DNA from: Rusavskia elegans
Taxonomy: Eukaryota; Ascomycota; Lecanoromycetes; Teloschistales; Teloschistaceae
Assembly (NCBI GenBank): GCA_011316305.1
Contig: SAUG01000116.1
Location: 157,718-221,717 of the forward strand
DNA length: 64,000 nucleotides
Direction: 5' to 3'
The notes beneath the pieces are model-generated. The model worked only from the letters and a program-made list of their open reading frames with translations, did no database searches and had not been told where the DNA came from. Below are positions 57,900 through 64,000 of the stretch, piece after piece; position 1 is the stretch's first letter, and every line of letters starts with the position of its first letter. Made by a program: the position numbers and the translations under genes.

Positions 57900-60800
57900 G
57901 TAGTCGACGACTAATAAATCTAATAAACGGTCGAAAATATCTAAAAATATATTAATACTATCAACGCTATTTCCTTCTCGTATAAAGAGTCCTATAAAGC
58001 TTTATAGTTAGATTCTAAACTATCCTATACCTTAGGAATCTATCCGGCTAATTATTTTTACTTCGATAAGTATTTTAGAGCTATATAGTATTTTAAACCG
58101 TATTAAATATAATTTCTATATTAAATCTTAATTATAGAGCCTATATTTAGGGGTCTGCTATTAGCTAACGAGATAGATTTAGGAAAAACCGTTTAGATAC
58201 TATACTTAGTAGTATAGTATACTATCGAATAGGATAGTAAACCGCTAAACTTCCTATTATTCTATTTCTACTAATATAGTTTCCTTAGCCGATATAAAAA
58301 TAGTAATAGCGGGCCTAGGCTTTATAAAGCCTAAATCCGCCCCTTTATCTAAAACTAAGGAACTAACGTTAATATTAACCTAGGACTATATCGATATCCC
58401 TTCGTTTACTATAAAGGCGCTGCTGTTAATATTAATCTAGGACTATATCTAACCTACCGGACTAAAAGATTAAAAACTAACCGATTTATATATAGATAAA
58501 TTAGCTTTTATAACCCCCTTTTATAACCTTGTTAATACGGATTCGGATACTTCGGATTTAAACTCGATATTTAATTTCTCTTTCGGCTATCGAAAATTAT
58601 CTATACTACGGTATAAAGATATACTATAATATAAGAAATTATTTCGCCGCGCCTATACTATTAATCTAAATAAAAAGACTTTAGTACTTGCGGAAATATA
58701 TAATAAATATAAATATAAGTTTAATTTAATTATCGCCTTTTTATCTAGATTTATTATATAGAAATAGGCGAAGGCTAATTTTCCTACTTTAAAGATTAGA
58801 TTTTAGTAAAGGAATAAAGTATCGGCTAAACTTAAAGATCGCCCTAATATTTTTAAAGCTACTAACCTAGCTTTTATATAGTTTCTAAACGATATTCCCG
58901 ATATTTTTTAAATATTTCTTATAGTAGTAGTTACGATATATACTACCTTATATCTAAGATCTACCTATCTAGAAGGTCCTATAGAGCGGCGCCGAGCCAA
59001 GGAAGCTAAGGAAGCTAAAGAAACTAAGGAAGTTAAAGCCGTTAAGACCGCTAAAATAGATATCGCTAAAAAGTCCGATAAAGAAATTGCCTAAAATACC
59101 GATAAAAAACTTACCTAGAACGCTAATAAAAATATCGATACGGACGATTATTAAATAGATATTATTAAAGAAGATACCGAAAAAGAAGGTATTATCCTTA
59201 CTAAAAAAGAAGTCGCTAATAACGCTAAATAAGTTATCGATAAAGATAACTATAGAATAGATAGCGAAAGGGAAGTAGAAGATATTAATATATATCGACG
59301 AAGTTAGATTTCTAGAGTATTTAGCCGAGTTATCTATAACGAAGTATAGAAAATTAAAAATCTAATAACCCGGTCTAACCGAGCCTTATAGTTATTATAG
59401 CTTTATTTAGTAATAATATTAATAGGTACCCCGATACTAAATACGGCGGAAAATCTAAACGGCTTTCTATAAACTATATAGAATTCTATTTAGGAATCGG
59501 ACGACGTACTAGATTATAGTGTTAATAAATACTCTAAAGCTCGAAAGGAAATAGAATTATACTAGTAGAAAGGTAAATAGTTCTAGGACTATATTAAACG
59601 CTTTCGCTAGCTTTTAAATCTAGTTACCTTCGCCCGATTTATTCGGATAAAAGATTTCTAGAACTAAATAGAAATTAATACTATATATAGTATTATTCCT
59701 CCTATTCTAATACTACTAAATCTATAACGCTATAGAAATAGTATTATTAATATTAACGGGAAGAATATTAGGATTAGCGAGTCTATATCTAATAGTAAGT
59801 AGTTAACTATCGAATTAGGTCTTATATAAGATAATAGTAATTAATAGGTCTTTATTTATTAGAAAGTAAATCCCTATACTATTTTACTTCCTCTAATTTT
59901 ACTCTAACTAGTATTTTATATATAGCTTTCTACCGGTTTTACTAGCGGCTTCGGTAACCAGTTAAATAATAAAACCGGCCGATATAATTATAGGATTTAT
60001 AAATACCTTTACTATTTAGTTTTAAATCCTATATTTAAAATACTTTATTTATAGATTAGATAATCTAAACTCGCTATTTCCGCCTTTAATAAAATCTACT
60101 ATAAGTATAATAATTATAGAATAAGTTTCTATTTATAATATACCCGACTATATTTATTCTTTTCGAATTATTACTATTATAGGGATTTAGCGAAATATAT
60201 ATATATATATACCCCGAAACTCTATATACTAGCCGGTTTTATTTATTAAATCTATAACATTAATTAATATAAATTCCTAATATTTTATAACTAGCCGACT
60301 ATTTAATAGAATACGGAAATATTACTATATACGTTCGGTATTAAAGTTCTTTTAATACGGTCTACCTATAATATAATAGTAAAAAATAAGTATATAAAGG
60401 CCTTTACTAAAAAAAATAATATCGAAGAGGTTTAGGCTATATATATATTAACTAAAATCGCAGTAACTATTATAAATCTATAGAAGGATAGTTATTCCGA
60501 CGTACTTTTTCTAGATATCTCTAATAATACTTAGACTTTAATTTAAGCCGGCGCTCGCGTTATAAAGATAGGCTAAGAATTCCCTTATAATTTCTATATT
60601 TTTATAGTAGATAGTATCTACGATTAGGCTATTTAAACGAACTAGGCTTTAAAAATATACCCGATTATTACTAGATAGGTAGAGATTATATATCCGACCT
60701 ATAAAAAATATATAAATTTCTAGGAATTAAACCCTAGATTTAAAAGAGAATATAATACTATTATAATTCTAAGAATTATAGTAATTATAACTATAAAACT
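57900..60800 (+). pseudogene. RIP-degraded SNF2-type helicase relic
   Basis: At 58152-58190 the plus strand reads GLLLANEIDLGKT, the Walker A motif of SNF2 helicases (usually GLLADEMGLGKT) with changes that RIP would cause. At about 59330-59445 it reads NEVQKIKN, then SNRAL, then LIGTPILNTAENLNGF, which correspond to the DEAH-box and the LTGTPIQN motif that follows it in this family. The two parts are in different frames, with TAG and TAA stops throughout and a long insertion rich in Lys and Glu near 59000. Such proteins remodel chromatin or resolve DNA structures. Subtelomeric helicase genes are known in several fungi, though the well-known ones are RecQ-type. Boundaries are approximate. Confidence 0.75.
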
Positions 60801-61089
60801 CTATACTAATCTTTTTAACTAATATTTTTTCCGCGAAAATTAGAACTATTTAGAAGATTATACCGTAAAAAATATATTCTCTACTAAAAAAGAGTTTTAT
60901 AAATACTATAATATTTTTTATTCGATTCTCGCTTTAGATATATTAGAAAACTCTTTAAAAAATATAGTAAGCCTTTAAAATACTTTTTCTAAACCTTATC
61001 TATAGATAATTCCTTTCTACTTAACTTTATTAAGAATCCGTAGTTTCTATAGTATAGTAAAGATTACTTCCCTACTTTTTATTCCCCTA

Positions 61090-61640
61090 ATACTAAGAGA
61101 TAAAAATTAAATAAATCGAGGGTAAATTCTAGTAAATATAGTTTTATATAGTCCTAGAACTATATTAATACTAATCTTCTTTTTAGAAAATAAATTATTA
61201 AATTATATAGTTTCGGATCCTATATAGCCGGGAAGGTTTAATTAAAGTTATTCCTTTACTCCTCGCTTTTATAACGCTAAGAGATAAAGATTAAGCGAAT
61301 TAAAGGTAAATTCTAGTAAATATTGTTTTATATAGTCCTAGGACTACGTCGATACTAATCTTTTTTCTAGAAAATAAATTATCGGATAGTATAGCTTCGG
61401 ATCCTACGTAGCCGATAAGGCTCGATTTAAATTATTCTTCTACTTCTCGTAAACCCGCTACTAAGAAATAAAAGTTAAACGAATCGATTAAAAACTTTAA
61501 TAAATATAGTTTTATATAGTTCTAGGACTATATTAATACTAATTTTTTTTTTAGAAAATAAATCGTTAGATAGTATAGCTTCCGATTCTATAAAGACGGT
61601 AGTTTTTACTTTTTTAAAATCTAAATTTAAATAATATCTA
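61090..61640. repeat. Tandem repeat, unit 184 bp, about 2.8 copies
   Basis: Copies start near 61092, 61276 and 61460, each with CTAAGAGATAAA or a close variant. About 55 bp into each unit comes TTTTATATAGTCCTAGGACTA or a RIP variant, then TAGAAAATAAATTAT and CTTCGGATCCTA. Copy 2 keeps the most G and C (for example GGACTACGTCG), so it is the least mutated. Confidence 0.88.
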
Positions 61641-62299
61641 TAGTCTCTTTAGCCTTTAAAAGTTCTAGAAGACCCTTATATTTAACTAGCTCTAGCCCGC
61701 TCTTAATTTTAATCGCTTTTAGCCCTAATTTCTAGAGTAGCGAGACTAAAAAAGACGCGTAATAAAAAGTCTAGATAATTTATTTCTAAAGCGGACCTTT
61801 AGAATAAAATAGTTCTAGAACTACGTAAAGTTCCTCTATCGGTATTAATATTTTAAATTCCCGAGTAGTATAGTATTTTTCCTTTTTCTATCTATTTAAT
61901 AGCTTTAAAAGTAGGTATTTAAAATCGTATATTTTAACTTTTAATTAGTTATTCTAATACTATAATTAGGATATCTAATACTACTATACTACTGGTTATT
62001 ACGTATATATAGTACTATTACCTCCGCCTGCCTTATACTATTATCTTTGTCCTTTTCGGCAGATATTTTATATTTATCTATTCTACGCCGTTATCTTTAT
62101 ATTAACTCTAACCGCTAATAAATATATAGTCGATATAGGTTATATAATATTTGATTAGTAAGTAATAATAAGTCGTTATCCGAGGTTTAGCCGATAGCGG
62201 CGCCTACTATCCTTTTTTTACTATCGGGTTTACTCTCTCTAAATATATCGCTACTATTAATTTCTTATCTAGATACTCTAGTAATCTCGTTTATAATAC

Positions 62300-63900
62300 T
62301 AGTAAATAACGTAGAGCCGCTATATAAGCTAACTATATCGAAACGGGCGAAAGTAATATATCGGAAAGCCGGCGTAATTCTATATATTTCTATAGCAGAG
62401 TAACGTTATATTAATAGGGCTATCGAATTAAAGGAACGGGCCGATAAGATCTATACTACCGAAGAATAGAAAAAGTAGAACTATAAAAAAAAGTAAATTA
62501 AAGAGTAATAGGAGAAAAAAAACCGCTAATATATAGGACTACTAGTTATAACGGTCTCTAAGCTAGCGGCTAGTTAACTTAGCCTAAACTAGTAGTATAA
62601 AAGTAATATATAAGATAAAGAATATAAAGTAGTAAATAAGCCGAATACCTTTCTATTAAAAAATATAACCGGTAGTTATAATACTATCGTCGACCTTTTT
62701 AATAACGAGACGGATATAGATAATGTTAATAGAATTAAATTTATATCGATAAGTATAGGTAAGTCTGTAAAGCTACTAGCTTAATATAGAGACTTTTAAA
62801 AGGTAGATCTACTAAACGAGTTTCCGGTAGAAGGCTTTCCCGGACTACTATTATTATTATTCGACTCTTTACTATTACTTTAAGAGCTATTTAGGTATTA
62901 TAGCGGTAGTAGATATAGTTTAATATTATCTCCTATACTCGCCCCTAGTTTAAGCTTATAGTAGGAAGTTAGCGGTAAATTTATCTAGATTTCTATTTTA
63001 TTTCCTTTCGAATTCTATTTTTCTTTCTTTCGCTATACCGGGTAAAGGATATCTTACCGGCGATCTAGCTTTACCTTTCGGTATTTAGAGATATATAGAA
63101 GTCTACTAGAACCTGACGAGAATTATATCTAGGTAAACGATCTTAACCTACTCGTTAGTAATAGCTAAATCGATCGGGAGTTAGCCGATACGTTATCTCT
63201 AGATATAAAAGCTCTAGCTACCGTTTTTCTATCTCTACCTGCGATAACGGATATTACCTCGCTAATTTAAGGGAAGGTTAAACTAGTCGAAAGCGTTTTA
63301 TAGGTAGTAGTAGCTCTTACCGTATAAAATTACCTATAGTCGTTATTACCGATATAGTACTTTTTTTATTATAGATAGAAGCCAGGATTTTATTAACGCT
63401 GATAGGCGAACTCTAGAGTTATATTTTTATCGCGTATAAATCTAAGTATCTATAGATACCGAGGATTTAATAGTCGCTAGAATAAAAGGATTTATCGAGG
63501 TACTAACTGACTATAATTTACTTCTATTTCCTTCTATTATAAATTTTTATTCCTCTAATAGTCTTCTCGTTATTTATATCGTATATCTAGATATAACGAC
63601 TATAGCTATTTAAACCTCTATCTCGTACTAAATTAAATTACTATTACGGTAATATTTACTTAATTATCTATTATCTTCTATCTTTACTAAAGCTGCTACT
63701 ATACGTTTATCTAAATTACTAGTTCAATTATTAGGCTCGACCCTATTAATCTAATTCTAATTACTATATTTATCAGCGTTACTATTATTAAATCCGTCTC
63801 TATCTATATTAATACCTTAGTCCTTATCTACTTTCCTCCTCTTTCTATCTATTATCTTACTATCTACTTTATAGTATTTCTAGATATTACCTATAACGCT
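62300..63900 (+). pseudogene. Telomere-adjacent relic with RIP stops
   Basis: In one plus frame, long segments of coherent amino-acid composition (for example RAIELKERADKIYTTEE, GSYNTIVDLFNNETD) are interrupted by TAG and TAA only. That is what CAG and CAA codons become after RIP. It is likely a degraded coding region reaching almost to the telomere. No domain could be named. Confidence 0.4.
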
Positions 63901-63936
63901 CCTAAATATCATAATACCTCGTACTCAAGATTCGAG

Positions 63937-64000
63937 TTAGGGTTAGGGTTAGGGTTAGGGTTAGGGTTAGGGTTAGGGTTAGGGTTAGGGTTAGGGTTAG
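63937..64000 (+). repeat. Telomere, (TTAGGG)n
   Basis: Ten and two-thirds perfect TTAGGG units run to the last base. The G-rich strand points 5' to 3' outward, so this is a true right-hand chromosome end. The array is cut by the window or contig end, so its full length is unknown. Confidence 0.99.

Larger units (their letters stand above)
49150..63936. repeat. AT-rich, RIP-saturated subtelomeric block
   Basis: About 14.8 kb is dominated by TA, AA, TT, TAG and CTA steps. CpA and its complement TpG are almost absent over most of the block, and every open frame is cut by TAA or TAG. This is the signature of repeat-induced point mutation carried to near completion. Islands with residual CpA/TpG occur at about 52.7-53.7 kb and 61.99-62.16 kb. 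No gene can be expressed from it. Contents I could recognise are listed separately. Confidence 0.95.

Noticed and set aside
1..64000. CRISPR array, bacterial operon or riboswitch
   Set aside because: The window is eukaryotic, with spliced genes and a telomere; no regularly spaced identical repeats with unique spacers exist.

Overview
This window is the right-hand end of a chromosome from a filamentous ascomycete (Pezizomycotina). The last 64 bases are an uninterrupted TTAGGG telomere array. Genes carry short GT-AG introns of about 45-90 bp, and the protein families (NACHT-ankyrin, fungal rhodopsin-like, GH16/GH30, CBM18, small secreted proteins) are typical of that group. I cannot name the species.

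The window has two compartments. Bases 1 to about 49,150 have normal composition and carry genes. Bases 49,150 to about 63,930 are AT-rich and look saturated by repeat-induced point mutation (RIP). In that second part the dinucleotides CpA and TpG are nearly gone, so ATG, CTG, GTG and TTG are nearly gone too and no protein can be started there. It holds relics of larger elements, including a SNF2-type helicase, a 184-bp tandem repeat and many copies of a palindromic motif. It ends in the telomere.

Layout of the gene-bearing part: an MFS transporter (853-2717); a roughly 208-bp tandem repeat (3.1-3.5 kb); a RING protein (5.1-5.9 kb, minus strand); a long NACHT-ankyrin (fungal NLR-like) pseudogene (7.1-12.4 kb); a secreted GH16 enzyme with a C-terminal CBM18 (14.0-15.3 kb); a broken F-box-like gene (15.8-17.1 kb); a second RING protein (17.4-18.4 kb); a rhodopsin-like seven-helix membrane protein with one unresolved junction (19.3-20.6 kb); a secreted Cys-rich protein (21.7-22.3 kb); a two-exon secreted GH30 enzyme (22.9-25.0 kb); a pRiA4b Orf3-like protein (26.2-27.1 kb); a run of small secreted proteins, some decayed (27.7-36.4 kb); a CCCC zinc-ribbon protein (37.2-37.6 kb); a secreted double-psi-barrel plus CBM1-like protein in five exons (40.0-41.0 kb); a MITE with long terminal inverted repeats (41.75-42.27 kb); a broken secreted-protein locus (42.7-44.1 kb); and a large uncharacterised membrane protein (44.1-46.0 kb).

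Taken together this is a subtelomeric accessory region rich in secreted carbohydrate-active and effector-like proteins, with decaying self/non-self-recognition-type genes. It lies next to a silenced AT-rich block, an arrangement like the 'two-speed' genomes described in some plant-associated fungi. The role in host interaction is inference. Gene models were spliced by hand from frame continuity and GT-AG sites.
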